A stretch of 64,000 bases of DNA from Prauserella halophila. Its GTDB lineage: Bacteria > Actinomycetota > Actinomycetes > Mycobacteriales > Pseudonocardiaceae. Shown here piece by piece: positions 46,396-56,002 of the stretch. The stretch's first letter is position 1. Each line of letters starts with the position of its first letter. The position numbers were made by a program, and so were the translations under genes. The stretch lies in the NCBI RefSeq assembly GCF_024171895.1, contig NZ_JAMTCQ010000009.1, forward strand, positions 223,318-287,317. Direction: 5' to 3'. The notes beneath the pieces are model-generated. The model did not search any database, was not told the DNA's origin, and saw only the letters and a program-made list of their open reading frames with translations.

Positions 46396-47243
46396 GGCGG
46401 CCGAGCGCGGGGCAGGCTGAGCGGCGCAGCCAGCCACGGCGCAGCCAGCGGATCCGGCGCGGCCCGCAACGGCACGGCCCGCAACGGCACGGCCCGCAAC
46501 GGCGCGGTCCGCGACGGCGCGCGGTCGCGGCGGCCGTGCTGCTGGCCGTCGCCACCACCGCGTGCGGTTCGGAAGGGCGCACGCTGAACGTCTTCGCGGC
46601 GGCCTCGCTGACCGAGCCGTTCGGCGAGCTGGAGCAGGTGTTCGAGCAGCGGCACCAGGACGTCGACGTCCGCCTCAACCTGGCGGGCTCGTCGACGCTC
46701 GGCAGCCAGATCGCCGAGGGCGCGCCCGCCGACGTGTTCGCGTCGGCGAACGAACCGGTGATGGCCGACGTCGCCGGTGACCTGGGCGGCGAACCCCATC
46801 CGTTCGCGACCAACCGCCTCACGATCGCCGTACCGCCGGGCAATCCGGCCGGTATCGAGGGCTTCGGCGACCTGGCAGGCGGAGGTGCGACGGTCGTGGT
46901 GTGCCAGCCGCAGGTGCCGTGCGGCGCCGCGGCCGGGCGGCTGGCGAAGCTCACCGGGACGACGCTGCGCCCCGCCAGCGAGGAGCAGGACGTCAAGGAC
47001 GTGCTCAACAAGGTCGTCACCCGTGAGGCCGATGCGGGACTCGTGTACGCCACGGATGTGCGGGCCGCGGGTGACCAGGTCGACGAGGTAGGTATCCCCG
47101 GGGCCGGTCGCGCGGCGAACCGGTACCCGATCGCCGTGACCGCTCGTGCGGCCGAACCCGAGCTCGCCGCCGAGTTCCGCGACCTGGTCCTCGGCGAGGA
47201 GGGCCGCCGCGTGCTGCGGAAGGCCGGCTTTGGCACGCCGTGA
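46392..47243 (+). CDS. modA: Molybdate-binding lipoprotein ModA
   Basis: This 283-aa periplasmic-type binding protein captures molybdate for ModBC. The mature domain opens LNVFAAASLTEPFGELEQVF and has AGSSTLGSQIAEGAPADVFASAN and GLVYATDV, all standard ModA blocks. The membrane segment AVAAAVLLAVATTAC ends in Cys58, a likely lipid anchor. It is preceded by a 43-residue Arg-rich N-terminus containing GPQRHGPQRHGPQRR, the product of four 15-bp tandem repeats at 46461-46520. That is far longer than a normal n-region, so a start further in is possible, although the ATG at 46392 overlaps the previous stop neatly. Confidence 0.92.
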   Translation: MRRPSAGQAERRSQPRRSQRIRRGPQRHGPQRHGPQRRGPRRRAVAAAVLLAVATTACGSEGRTLNVFAAASLTEPFGELEQVFEQRHQDVDVRLNLAGSSTLGSQIAEGAPADVFASANEPVMADVAGDLGGEPHPFATNRLTIAVPPGNPAGIEGFGDLAGGGATVVVCQPQVPCGAAAGRLAKLTGTTLRPASEEQDVKDVLNKVVTREADAGLVYATDVRAAGDQVDEVGIPGAGRAANRYPIAVTARAAEPELAAEFRDLVLGEEGRRVLRKAGFGTP

Positions 47244-47253
47244 CCACCGTCGA

Positions 47254-48060
47254 GTGACCCGGAAGCGCCGGGGCCGTGACCGGAACCCGGGGTTGCCGTG
47301 GGTGCTGTGGATTCCCGCGGGCCTGGCGCTCGCGCTGGTCGTACTGCCGGTCGCCGGCCTGCTCGTCCGGACCGACTACGCGCGCCTGCCCGCGCTGCTG
47401 ACATCGGATGCCGCCCTGAGTGCGCTGCGGTTGTCGCTGGTCACAGCGCTCGCGTCGACGATCGCGTGCGTCGTGCTCGGCGTGCCGCTGGCGGTGGTGC
47501 TGGCCAGAGCGCGCGGGCGCGGCGTGCGGTTGGTGCGCGCCGTGGTGCTGCTGCCGCTGGTGCTGCCGCCCGTGGTGGGCGGGCTGGCGCTGCTGTTCCT
47601 GCTCGGCCGCAACGGCTTCCTCGGCTACCTGCTCGACGTCGTGGCCGGTGTCAGCGTGCCGTTCACGACGACCGCCGTGGTGATCGCGCAGACGTTCGTG
47701 GCGATGCCGTTCCTCGTCGTCAGCCTCGAAGGGGCGCTGCGGTCCGGTGGCCAGCGGTACGAACTCGTCGCCGCGACCCTCGGCGCCCGCCCGTGGACGG
47801 TGTTCCGCCGCGTGACGGTGCCGCTGCTGCTGCCCGCGCTCGGGTCCGGTGCGGTGCTGAGCTTTGCCCGGGCGCTGGGCGAGTTCGGCGCGACCATCAC
47901 GTTCGCAGGCAGTCTGGAAGGGGTGACGCGGACCTTGCCGCTCGAGGTGTATGCGCAGGCGCAGGCCGACGTCGACAGTGCGGTGGCGCTGGCGTTGCTG
48001 TTGATCGTCGTCGCCGTCGTGGTGATCGCGGTGGCCCGGCCGAAGGCGTTCGACCGATGA
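47254..48060 (+). CDS. modB: Molybdate ABC transporter permease ModB
   Basis: This 268-aa inner-membrane permease has about six helices. The coupling loop is ELVAATLGARPWTVFRRVTVPLLLPAL, followed by FARALGEFGATITFAGS, a hallmark of molybdate and sulfate permeases. GTG at 47254, 10 nt after modA, is chosen because it gives a short positive N-terminus (TRKRRGRDRNPGLPW) before the first helix. The stop overlaps modC by ATGA. It forms the channel of the molybdate importer with ModC dimers. Confidence 0.92.
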   Translation: MTRKRRGRDRNPGLPWVLWIPAGLALALVVLPVAGLLVRTDYARLPALLTSDAALSALRLSLVTALASTIACVVLGVPLAVVLARARGRGVRLVRAVVLLPLVLPPVVGGLALLFLLGRNGFLGYLLDVVAGVSVPFTTTAVVIAQTFVAMPFLVVSLEGALRSGGQRYELVAATLGARPWTVFRRVTVPLLLPALGSGAVLSFARALGEFGATITFAGSLEGVTRTLPLEVYAQAQADVDSAVALALLLIVVAVVVIAVARPKAFDR

Positions 48061-49190
48061 GCCTGCACGTGGACGTGGCGGTGACGCGGGGGCGGTTCAC
48101 GCTCGACGTGACGTTCGACGTGCCCGCGGGGAGCGTGCTGGCGGTGCTCGGGCCGAACGGGTCCGGCAAGTCGACGCTGCTGCAGTGCCTGGCCGGGCTG
48201 CTGGTGCCGGACAGCGCCGCCGTGACGCTCGACGGCCGGACCCTGACGAGGGCTCCCGGGGTGCAGGTGCCGGTCCACGATCGCGGCATCGGCCTGCTCG
48301 CCCAGGACCCGCTGCTGTTGCCGCACCTGACGGCGGTGGAGAACGTGGCGTTCGGCCCGCGGTCGCAGGGCGTGCGGCCTTCGCGCGCACGCGCGCAGGC
48401 GCGCGAATGGTTGAGGAGGGCCGACGCCGCCGAGCTGACCGGCCGCAGGCCCGCACAGCTGTCCGGCGGGCAGGCCCAGCGGGTCGCGATCGCCCGTGCA
48501 CTGGCGGGCGGGCCGCGGGCGCTGCTGCTCGACGAACCGCTGTCGGCGCTGGACGTCGACGCCGCACCCGCCATCCGCGGACTGCTGCGGCGCGTACTGC
48601 GGCGGACGCAGTCCGCGCATTCCGGAGAGAGCGGTGACGGCGAGGTGGTTCCCGACGGCGAACGCTGCGCCGTGCTCGTCACCCACGATCCCCTCGACGT
48701 ACTGGCGCTCGCCGACGACGTCGTGGTCCTCGACGCGGGGCGGATCGCCGAGCGCGGACCCGCCAAGGAGGTGCTGGCCGCGCCGCGTACGGCGTTCACC
48801 GCCCGGATCGCCGGCCTGAACCTCGTCCCCGGTGTCGCCGCCGCCGACGGGCTGCACGCTCCGAACGGCCGGTTCGTCGCCGGGGTTCCCTCGGGCGACT
48901 GCCTGCCGGGCGAACCGGCCGTCGCGGTGTTCGCTCCCGGCGCGGTCGCCGTGCATCCGGCGGGCGCGCCGCACACGGGCAGCCCGCGCAACGTCGTCGA
49001 CGCGCGGGTCGCCTCGCTCGAACCGCACGGCGCGGTGATCCGCCTCCGTACGGCCGGTGACGGAGGTGCGGAGACGGGAATCGCCGCCGATCTGACCCCC
49101 GCGTCCGTCGCCGAACTCGGCCTGGAACCGGGCTCGGCGGTGCGGCTGGAGGTCAAGGCCGCGTCGGTCGCGGTGCACCCCGCCGCGTGA
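48057..49190 (+). CDS. modC: Molybdate ABC transporter ATPase ModC
   Basis: This 377-aa ATPase has Walker A GPNGSGKST near residue 33, Q-loop LLAQDPLLLPHLT, signature LSGGQAQRVAIARAL, Walker B ALLLDEPLSALD and H-loop LVTHDPLDVLALADD. After ~residue 245 there is a regulatory extension ending in a TOBE domain (RNVVDARVASLEPHGAVIRLRT...SAVRLEVKAASVAVHP) that can sense molybdate and inhibit transport. An acidic insert SGESGDGEVVPDGE interrupts the region before the H-loop. Last gene of the TOBE-modABC operon, with an ATGA overlap at its start. Confidence 0.94.
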   Translation: MSLHVDVAVTRGRFTLDVTFDVPAGSVLAVLGPNGSGKSTLLQCLAGLLVPDSAAVTLDGRTLTRAPGVQVPVHDRGIGLLAQDPLLLPHLTAVENVAFGPRSQGVRPSRARAQAREWLRRADAAELTGRRPAQLSGGQAQRVAIARALAGGPRALLLDEPLSALDVDAAPAIRGLLRRVLRRTQSAHSGESGDGEVVPDGERCAVLVTHDPLDVLALADDVVVLDAGRIAERGPAKEVLAAPRTAFTARIAGLNLVPGVAAADGLHAPNGRFVAGVPSGDCLPGEPAVAVFAPGAVAVHPAGAPHTGSPRNVVDARVASLEPHGAVIRLRTAGDGGAETGIAADLTPASVAELGLEPGSAVRLEVKAASVAVHPAA

Positions 49191-49233
49191 GTCACCGTCC
49201 CCGTATCCCGGCGGCGAGCCCTAAGGTGGGTGC

Positions 49234-50034
<801 letters not shown>

Positions 50035-50088
50035 CGCCGTCGATCCTCCGGCGGCCGGAGGCGGCGGAGGGCGTAAAGTCGAAGAGTG

Positions 50089-50889
50089 ATGGACGAGGAC
50101 ATGTTCGTCGTCGGTGACGTGCACGGGCACCGTGACGAGCTGGCCGACGCGCTGCGCGAGCGTGGCCTCATCGACGACGCCGACGACTGGGCCGGAGGCA
50201 CCGCGACGCTGTGGTTCCTCGGCGACTTCGTCGACCGCGGGCCCGACGGAATCGGTGCCATCAAGCTGGTCCGCGAGCTGCAACGGCAGGCCGCCGACGC
50301 GGGCGGGCGTGTCGAGACGCTCCTCGGCAATCACGAGATCCTGTTGCTCGGTGTCCACCGGTTCGGCGACGAGGACGTGCCGTCCGACTTCGGCCCGCGG
50401 AGCTTCGCCCGCAGCTGGGAGATCAACGGCGGCTGCCCGGCCGACCAGGAGGGGTTGACCGACGAGCTCGTCGAATGGCTGGCTACGCGGCCGATGCTCG
50501 CGTGCGACGGCGACCATCTGCTGATGCACTCCGACACCCTCGAGTACCTCGAGTGGGGATCGTCGATCGAGAAGATCAACGAGGCGGTCCACGACGTGCT
50601 GGCTGGCGACGACCTGTCGCGGTGGTGGGACGTGTGGCGGCGGATGACCACCCGGTACGCGTTCCGCGGGCCGCACGGCCAGGACGCGGCGCGGGCCCTG
50701 CTCGACGAGCTCGGTGGGGAGCGGATCGTGCACGGGCACAGCGTGATCGCCGACCAGCTCGGCATTCACCCGATCGACATCGAGCAGCCGTACCTGTACG
50801 CGGGCGGCCGTGTCCTGGGCATCGACGCCGGCCTGTTCGCGGGCGGCCCCTGCCTCGTCGTCCCGTTGCCGTACGTGCCCGAAGACTGA
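50089..50889 (+). CDS. Calcineurin-like metallophosphoesterase
   Basis: This 266-aa two-metal phosphoesterase has GDVHGH near residue 9, FLGDFVDRGPDG near 45, LLGNHE near 80 and the late VHGHSV motif, all metal ligands in order. The arrangement is that of PrpA/ApaH-type Ser/Thr phosphatases or diadenosine polyphosphatases. A GTG one codon upstream of the ATG is an alternative start. The gene is followed by the second copy of the 25-nt palindrome pair, a likely terminator. Confidence 0.9.
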   Translation: MDEDMFVVGDVHGHRDELADALRERGLIDDADDWAGGTATLWFLGDFVDRGPDGIGAIKLVRELQRQAADAGGRVETLLGNHEILLLGVHRFGDEDVPSDFGPRSFARSWEINGGCPADQEGLTDELVEWLATRPMLACDGDHLLMHSDTLEYLEWGSSIEKINEAVHDVLAGDDLSRWWDVWRRMTTRYAFRGPHGQDAARALLDELGGERIVHGHSVIADQLGIHPIDIEQPYLYAGGRVLGIDAGLFAGGPCLVVPLPYVPED

Positions 50890-50920
50890 CAACCGGGCCG
50901 ACCGGGTGCCGGCGGTTCCG

Positions 50921-50975
50921 TGCCCCGAAGGGCACCTTGGGGGCGTTCAGTGCCCCGAAGGTGCCCTTCGGGGCA
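50921..50975. repeat. Paired 25-nt palindromic repeat, locus 2
   Basis: Units at 50921-50945 and 50951-50975 are separated by 5 nt (TTCAG). They have the same size, spacing and opposed centres (GGGCACC versus GGTGCCC) as 2235-2289. The second unit here is the exact reverse complement of the first unit at locus 1. It lies 31 nt past the phosphoesterase stop. Confidence 0.85.
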
Positions 50976-51105
50976 TTCGTGCCGCTGCTGGGGCGCTCAC
51001 GCCGTTACGAGGCGTGGTGGCGGTGTTCACGCGTTCGTGGTTGGCGGGGTGAGCGGGGCGGCCTACGCTTCCGGGCGGATCATCGCCCGAGTCCAGGAGT
51101 GTCCG

Positions 51106-51963
51106 ATGAAGCGGATCGCCACCGTCCTCGCCGCCACGCTGCTCACCGCAGGGCTCGCCGGCCCCGCCGCATCGGCCGGGCCGCCGCCCGTCGAACTCAC
51201 CGTCGCCTCGTACAACATCCATGCCGGTATCGGCACCGACGGGGCGTTCGACCTCGACCGCACGGCGGCCGCCATCGCGGCGACCGGCGCCGACGTCGTC
51301 GCACTGCAGGAGGTCGACCGGCACTGGAGCGACCGCAGCGAGTACCGCGCCCTGGTCGACGAGCTCGCACGCAGCCTCGACATGCATGCGCGGTTCGCGC
51401 CCCTCTACTCGCTCGATCCCGCCGAACCCCGGCAGCCGCGCCGGGAGTACGGCACCGCCGTGCTGTCGCGGTTGCCGATCGCGGAGTTCACCAATCACGA
51501 TCTGACCCGGATGTCCACACAGGACTCTGGCGCCGGGTCGCGGCCGATGCCCGGATTCGCCGAGGTCGTCGTCCGTGCCCGCGGCACCCTCGTGCATGTC
51601 TATTCGACCCACCTCGATTACCGCGGCGATCCGTCGATCCGGGAACGGCAGGTGGCCGAAACGCTCGACGTCCTCGCCGACGACGGAGGTGCGCCGCGGG
51701 TGCTGCTCGGGGACTTCAACGCCGAGCCGGCCGACGGCGAACTTGCTCCACTGTGGGCGGAAATGGACGATGCCTTCGCCGCGGCGGGCACCGGTGAGGG
51801 GCTCACGTACCCCTCGTCGGCTCCCGAGAAGCGCATCGACTACGCGGCCGTGTCCGCAGGGGTCGACGTACGCGGTGCCCGGGTGCCTGCCACGGATCTC
51901 GCCGCCACGGCGTCGGATCACCGGCCCGTCGTCGCCGACGTCGCGGTGCCGCGCCGGCGGTAA
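51106..51963 (+). CDS. Secreted endonuclease/exonuclease/phosphatase family protein
   Basis: This 285-aa protein has a signal peptide (MKRIATVLAATLLTAGLAG, cleavage after ASA near residue 24). The EEP fold follows with VASYNIHAG, the metal-binding Glu in DVVALQEVDRHW, STHLDYRG, LLGDFNAEP and the terminal SDHRPVVADV His. Members cleave phosphodiesters in DNA, sphingomyelin or phosphoinositides, and this one acts outside the membrane. CAGGAG at 51094-51099 gives the ATG at 51106. It converges with the YccF gene only 5 nt away. Confidence 0.9.
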   Translation: MKRIATVLAATLLTAGLAGPAASAGPPPVELTVASYNIHAGIGTDGAFDLDRTAAAIAATGADVVALQEVDRHWSDRSEYRALVDELARSLDMHARFAPLYSLDPAEPRQPRREYGTAVLSRLPIAEFTNHDLTRMSTQDSGAGSRPMPGFAEVVVRARGTLVHVYSTHLDYRGDPSIRERQVAETLDVLADDGGAPRVLLGDFNAEPADGELAPLWAEMDDAFAAAGTGEGLTYPSSAPEKRIDYAAVSAGVDVRGARVPATDLAATASDHRPVVADVAVPRRR

Positions 51964-51968
51964 CCCGC

Positions 51969-52340
51969 CTACGTCGGCACGATCTCCCGGCCCAGGGGAA
52001 CGAGCGCCACGGGCACGAGCTTGATGTTCGCGACGCCCAGTGGGATGCCGATGATCGTCAGGCACAGCAGCACACCCGTCGCGAGGTGACAGAGCGCGAT
52101 CCACCAGCCAGCGAGCAGGACCCACAGTACGTTGCCGAGCAGGGAAGGCACGCTTGCGTCGCGGCGTTCGGTGATGGTGCGGCCGAACGGCCACAGCGCG
52201 TACCGGGCGATGCGGAAGGATGCGAGCCCGAACGGGATCGTCACGATGAAGATGCAGCACACGATGCCCGCGATCAGGTACCCGAGCGCCAGCCAGAGGC
52301 CCGCGAGTACGAGCCAGATCACGTTCAGCAACAGGGTCAC
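51969..52340 (-). CDS. YccF-domain inner membrane protein
   Basis: This 123-aa membrane protein has two copies of the YccF repeat. The first is NVIWLVLAGLWLALGYLIAG with TIPFGLASFRIARYALWPFG, and the second is NVLWVLLAGWWIALCHLATG with IIGIPLGVANIKLVPVALVPLG. Four transmembrane segments are likely. GTG start. The function is unknown. M. tuberculosis Rv0870c, as I recall the next gene after moaA2, is a conserved integral membrane protein possibly of this kind; here it lies 6 kb further on. Confidence 0.88.
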   Translation of the reverse strand: MTLLLNVIWLVLAGLWLALGYLIAGIVCCIFIVTIPFGLASFRIARYALWPFGRTITERRDASVPSLLGNVLWVLLAGWWIALCHLATGVLLCLTIIGIPLGVANIKLVPVALVPLGREIVPT

Positions 52341-52470
52341 GCCGCCAGTCTTCCGGTGTCGGCCCGCCGGTGGCCACCGGGTGTGCGGCCGGCCTCGTAC
52401 GCGGAGCTCCGGCGGCGGGCCCGCCGGGGTTCGCCGGGTTGGGCGCCCGCAGGGCCGGCGAGGAGTGCGG

Positions 52471-53232
52471 TCAGCCGACGAGGGTGCCTTCGAGGATCGT
52501 GACGGCGGTGCCGGAGAGAACGACGTGGTCCGCCTCGAGCCGGGTGCGCACGATGCCGCCGCGCGGGGAGGCCTGTTCGCCGGTGAGCTCGCCGCGGCCG
52601 AGGTGCCCCGCCCAGTACGGTGCCAGCACGCAGTGGGCCGACCCGGTGACGGGATCCTCCGGAATGCCGATGGCCGGGGCGAACATACGGCTGACGAAGT
52701 CGACGCCGTCGGTGTCGGACGGGCCGGTGACGATCACCGAATCCGGGTGCAGGCCGGCCAGCACGTCGAAGTCCGGCTCGCAGCTGCGCACTGCGGCGGT
52801 GTCGTCGCTGACGACCAGCAGGAACCCGTCGCTGCGGCGCACCTCGGTCACGGGCACCGACGGCAACGCGCGGGAGACGTCCACGTCCGCGCGTTCGGCG
52901 GGCGGGTCGGCGGGGAAGCGCATGTCGATGCCCGTCTCCGACCGGGCGCAGCGCAGCTCGCCGGATGCCGTGGTGAACGTCTGCGAGCCGCCCAGCACGT
53001 GGGCCGTCGCCAGTGTGGCGTGGCCGCACAGCGACACCTCGGTCGTCGGCGTGAACCAGCGCAGCGGTTTCGGCTCCTGCGTGGTGACCACGAACGCCGT
53101 CTCCGCGTGCTTCATCTCCGCCGCGACGTTCTGCATCCAGCGTTCGTCGGCGGGCTCGTCGAGCAGCACGACGGCGGCGGGATTCCCACGGAAGGCGGTG
53201 TCGGTGAACGCGTCGACGACGTAGAGGCGCAT
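52471..53232 (-). CDS. PhzF-family isomerase
   Basis: This 253-aa protein of the PhzF/diaminopimelate-epimerase fold has two similar halves. The catalytic Glu lies in MKHAETAFV near residue 45. Other conserved blocks are the opening VVDAFTDTAFRGNPAAVVLL, LRWFTPTTEVSLCGHATLATAHVL, and VDFVSRMFAPAIGIPEDPVTGSAHC in the second half. PhzF isomerises a phenazine precursor, but most family members lack phenazine genes nearby, as here, and their substrates are unknown. It is the last host-like gene before the AT-richer segment begins. Confidence 0.9.
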   Translation of the reverse strand: MRLYVVDAFTDTAFRGNPAAVVLLDEPADERWMQNVAAEMKHAETAFVVTTQEPKPLRWFTPTTEVSLCGHATLATAHVLGGSQTFTTASGELRCARSETGIDMRFPADPPAERADVDVSRALPSVPVTEVRRSDGFLLVVSDDTAAVRSCEPDFDVLAGLHPDSVIVTGPSDTDGVDFVSRMFAPAIGIPEDPVTGSAHCVLAPYWAGHLGRGELTGEQASPRGGIVRTRLEADHVVLSGTAVTILEGTLVG

Positions 53233-53506
53233 GGCACCACCCTAGAACCCGCCGCACCCGGAGCCCACTGCATCCGGAGCCCACTGCGCCTGGAGACCGC
53301 CGTCTTTGGGCCCAGCCTGTCATTTCGAACTCTGACCGGGACTGATTACTGACCCCACGGGGGAGTTCGATAGCGCCCGTCGACAACGTATCTGGGGCGG
53401 CGTGATCTTGCTGGGCGTCCTGATCTGGGGTTTATGCCGGTATCGCTAGCGCCCCTGTCGAGGGAGGGTGCGCATCGCTGACCGCGAGCTGCACCTACCA
53501 GCGCGT
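53233..53506. other. Left junction of the atypical segment
   Basis: This is 274 nt without a gene. A 14-nt direct repeat CCGGAGCCCACTGC occurs at 53258-53271 and 53274-53287. After about 53320 the base composition becomes less GC-rich and stays so through the regulator and exporter genes. I see no att site, tRNA or integrase that would define an island boundary. Confidence 0.5.
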
Positions 53507-53938
53507 CTACGTGCTGACGACTTGATCTTGGTTGACGTGGATGGGGGGAAAGTGCGGCCAGTCTTGGTGGGATGTGCGCAGGATATCGAGGATGGTGGCC
53601 GCTGAGGCGTGAAGAGTGCGTCGGCCTTTGCGGGTGATGGCGAGTTGGTAGGCGCGGCCGTCGGAGTCGGCGCGGTAGCGGTCCACCATTCCGCGTTCCT
53701 CGAGTTGGCTGATCAGTCGGGAGACACGGGGTTGGGAGCGGTCGATGTGCTTGCAGACCTCGGTCAGTGGGGTCTTCCCGCGCTGCGCGGCAAGGAAGTA
53801 AAGGATTTCATAACCGCTTATGCACAGCGAATGACGGGTGTTGAGCTCGGCCTCGATGGAGGCATTGAGGTCTTCGACGGGTCTGGCGAATTCTCGCCAC
53901 TTCCGCAGTGCGTGAAATGCCTGGTCATGTGTGCTCAT
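53507..53938 (-). CDS. MarR-family regulator of the exporter
   Basis: This 143-aa winged-helix protein has a recognition region TPLTEVCKHIDRSQPRVSRLISQLEERGMV and wing DRYRADSDGRAYQLAITRKGRRTL. The ATG at 53938 has GAGGAGG at ideal distance; the frame extends upstream but across the promoter region. Codon choice is less GC-biased than in flanking genes. It is divergent from the DHA2 exporter with a 6-bp inverted repeat between them, the classical arrangement for a ligand-released repressor of a drug efflux gene. Confidence 0.88.
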   Translation of the reverse strand: MSTHDQAFHALRKWREFARPVEDLNASIEAELNTRHSLCISGYEILYFLAAQRGKTPLTEVCKHIDRSQPRVSRLISQLEERGMVDRYRADSDGRAYQLAITRKGRRTLHASAATILDILRTSHQDWPHFPPIHVNQDQVVST

Positions 53939-54024
53939 CACGTCCTCCTCGCGCCCGTGTGGCATCGGTGCGGCTATACCCAGAGTACCCGTTCTGACTT
54001 TTGTCGCCCGACCGCGGGCTGTAG

Positions 54025-54058
54025 TATGCGCGGGTATAGAGTTCCATAACGACGCATA
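54025..54058. promoter_or_regulatory. Candidate MarR operator upstream of the exporter
   Basis: Arms TATGCG (54025-54030) and CGCATA (54053-54058) form an inverted repeat around an AT-rich 22-nt centre containing GTATAGAG, located between the divergent MarR and exporter starts. Confidence 0.45.
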
Positions 54059-54096
54059 TTGTTTCGAGATGCCTGCACGGGCAGGTGGGGGATGTG

Positions 54097-55581
54097 ATGA
54101 CGCTCGAGAACGAGAGCCGGCAACAGACCGGCACGAGTACGGCGGCCGGCACCGCCGATACCGACCGCCAGCCGTGGAGCATCTTGGCGGTGGTGGGTGT
54201 TGCACAGATGCTGGCGATGCTCGACTCGACGGTGGTCAATGTGGCCTTGCCGTCCATCGGTACCGACCTGGGAGCGAGCTCGCAGGTGCTGCAATGGACG
54301 ATCAGCGGCTATGTGCTGACCTACGGGTCGCTGTTGTTGTTCGGTGGCCGACTGGCCGACGCCGTGGGCCGGCGGCGGGTGTTCCTGTTGGGGGTCGCAC
54401 TGTTCGCGGCCGCCTCGGTGGGCGCTGGACTGGCCGCGGGTGGCACTGTGCTGGTTACCTCGCGGGTGGTGCAGGGTATCGGTGCCGCCGTGTTGTCCGC
54501 GTCGGCGTTGTCGATCATCATCGCGACCTACCGCTCGGATCGGCAGCGCAACGTCGCGTTGACGGTCTGGAGCGGCCTCGGCGTCATCGGCGCCACGGTC
54601 GGGGTCATCTTCGGTGGTCTGGTAGTCGAGTACATCTCGTGGCGCTGGGTGTTTCTGGCCAATGTTCCAATCGGGGTGGTGCTGGCCCTGGCCGCATTGG
54701 GAGCAGTGGCCCCGATGCATCGTGATCCGAGCGCGCCGCGTCTGGCGTTGAGACTGCCGACTGCGGTGATGGTGACGTTCGCGCTGTGTTGTGTGTCCTA
54801 TGCCTTCATTGATCTGCAGGACGGTCTCGATCGGGCGCGGCCGTGGGTAATCCTGCTGGTCGGTGCCGCGGTGCTGGCGGCAGTGGTGGGATACGAACGC
54901 CGCAGCGTGGATCCGTTGTTGCCGCTGTTCTTGCTGCGGATCAAGACCTTCGCGCTGGCCTGTGCGGGCATGGTGATGGCTGCAACCCTGCTGCTGGGGT
55001 CGCTGTACCTGGGGAGTAACTATTTTCAGGGGGCTGCTGGACTGTCCCCATTGCAGACCGGGTTCGCGCTGTTGCCGCTGTGTGCAGGTTCGCTGATCGC
55101 GGCATTCGGGATCCCGAGTGTCGCGGCGAAGGTCGGCATGCCTCGGATCTATCTGGGTGGTGTGCTGGTGCAGTTCCTGTCGATCGCTGCCCTGGCCATG
55201 CTCGTCTGGAACTCCGGCGCGGCGGCTCCGACAGGTGTGGTGATCGCGCTGTTGGGAGTGTATGGACTGGGGCTTCCCACGATGTTCGTGCCGTTGTACA
55301 CCTTCGGCGCAGCCGAGATCCCCGAACAGCACAGCGGAACGGGGTCGGGACTGTTGAACACGTTCAACGAGGCTGGGGCCGGGATGGGACTGGCGATTGT
55401 GGCGCCGATCGCCGCCGCACTCGCCAGCACTCAGCTGGCTAGGGGAGCCTCTCCTGCTTCCGCGGAGGCCCACGGCATTGCTGCCGGGTTCACCGCGGCT
55501 GGCGTGTGCTCGGCCATCGCCGCTGGCATCGCCGTCGCGATCGTGCTCGCGTTCCGAACGACCGACAACGCCGCATCCTGA
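54097..55581 (+). CDS. DHA2-family MFS drug exporter
   Basis: This 494-aa major-facilitator protein of the 14-helix DHA2 group has the signature LDSTVVNVALPSIGTDLG at helix 1, motif A GGRLADAVGRRRVF after helix 2 and motif C-like GLGVIGATVGVIFGG in helix 5. It should export a hydrophobic compound using the proton gradient. The ATG at 54097 follows GGTGGGGG; a GTG at 54085 would add four residues. With the divergent MarR gene it makes a self-contained resistance module. Its closeness to the five-gene operon suggests it may export that pathway's product. A strong terminator follows. Confidence 0.92.
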   Translation: MTLENESRQQTGTSTAAGTADTDRQPWSILAVVGVAQMLAMLDSTVVNVALPSIGTDLGASSQVLQWTISGYVLTYGSLLLFGGRLADAVGRRRVFLLGVALFAAASVGAGLAAGGTVLVTSRVVQGIGAAVLSASALSIIIATYRSDRQRNVALTVWSGLGVIGATVGVIFGGLVVEYISWRWVFLANVPIGVVLALAALGAVAPMHRDPSAPRLALRLPTAVMVTFALCCVSYAFIDLQDGLDRARPWVILLVGAAVLAAVVGYERRSVDPLLPLFLLRIKTFALACAGMVMAATLLLGSLYLGSNYFQGAAGLSPLQTGFALLPLCAGSLIAAFGIPSVAAKVGMPRIYLGGVLVQFLSIAALAMLVWNSGAAAPTGVVIALLGVYGLGLPTMFVPLYTFGAAEIPEQHSGTGSGLLNTFNEAGAGMGLAIVAPIAAALASTQLARGASPASAEAHGIAAGFTAAGVCSAIAAGIAVAIVLAFRTTDNAAS

Positions 55582-55624
55582 TCCTGGGTGCCGCGACCGT
55601 CAGGTCGCTGGCATCGAAATACCG

Positions 55625-55673
55625 CGAAGTCGGGCGTTCCTCGCTTGTTCCAGGCGAGGAACGCCCGACTTCG
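55625..55673. terminator. Bidirectional terminator between exporter and hxlR-type gene
   Basis: A perfect 20-bp inverted repeat (CGAAGTCGGGCGTTCCTCGC and its complement) has a 9-nt loop and separates the convergent exporter and HxlR genes. Confidence 0.92.
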
Positions 55674-55690
55674 TCGTTGCGCCGGGCCGG

Positions 55691-56002
55691 CTATCCGGCC
55701 CGGTCACTGGCCCACTTCCACAGCGGATAAATGCGCTCGGTCAGGACCCGCCCGGAGGCAGTGAGGTCGTAACGAACCCCTGGCGGGCGTCCGGCGACGA
55801 CCTCCCGGTGAACCAAACCTTCCTCCTCGAGAAGTTTCAGGGTGTTGGTCAACGTCTTTGGATTCGTGCAGTCCATTTCGCGCTGGATTTCGGCAAATCT
55901 CAAAGGTCGCGGAAACAGACTGAGAAGCACGCTTGCAGCCCACTTCTTGGAAAGTGTTCTAAATAGAGTATGAACGGGGTCCCACTCGTTTCTGTCATTC
56001 AT
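55691..56002 (-). CDS. HxlR-family transcriptional regulator
   Basis: This 103-aa winged-helix regulator reads VHTLFRTLSKKWAASVLLSLFPRPLRFAEIQREM, then NPKTLTNTLKLLEEEGLVHREVV and YDLTASGRVLTERIYPLWKWA, a textbook HxlR. The usual conserved N-terminal Cys is absent in this reading. I chose ATG 56002 because GGGGGAAAT precedes it and the upstream extension to 56122 looks non-coding. It is divergent from the five-gene operon across a 210-nt AT-rich interval and is the obvious candidate to control it. Confidence 0.87.
   Translation of the reverse strand: MNDRNEWDPVHTLFRTLSKKWAASVLLSLFPRPLRFAEIQREMDCTNPKTLTNTLKLLEEEGLVHREVVAGRPPGVRYDLTASGRVLTERIYPLWKWASDRAG

Noticed and set aside
53233..53506. 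Integration (att) site of a genomic island
   Set aside because: The short direct repeat here has no partner at the right end near 61.6 kb, and no integrase or tRNA gene is seen.
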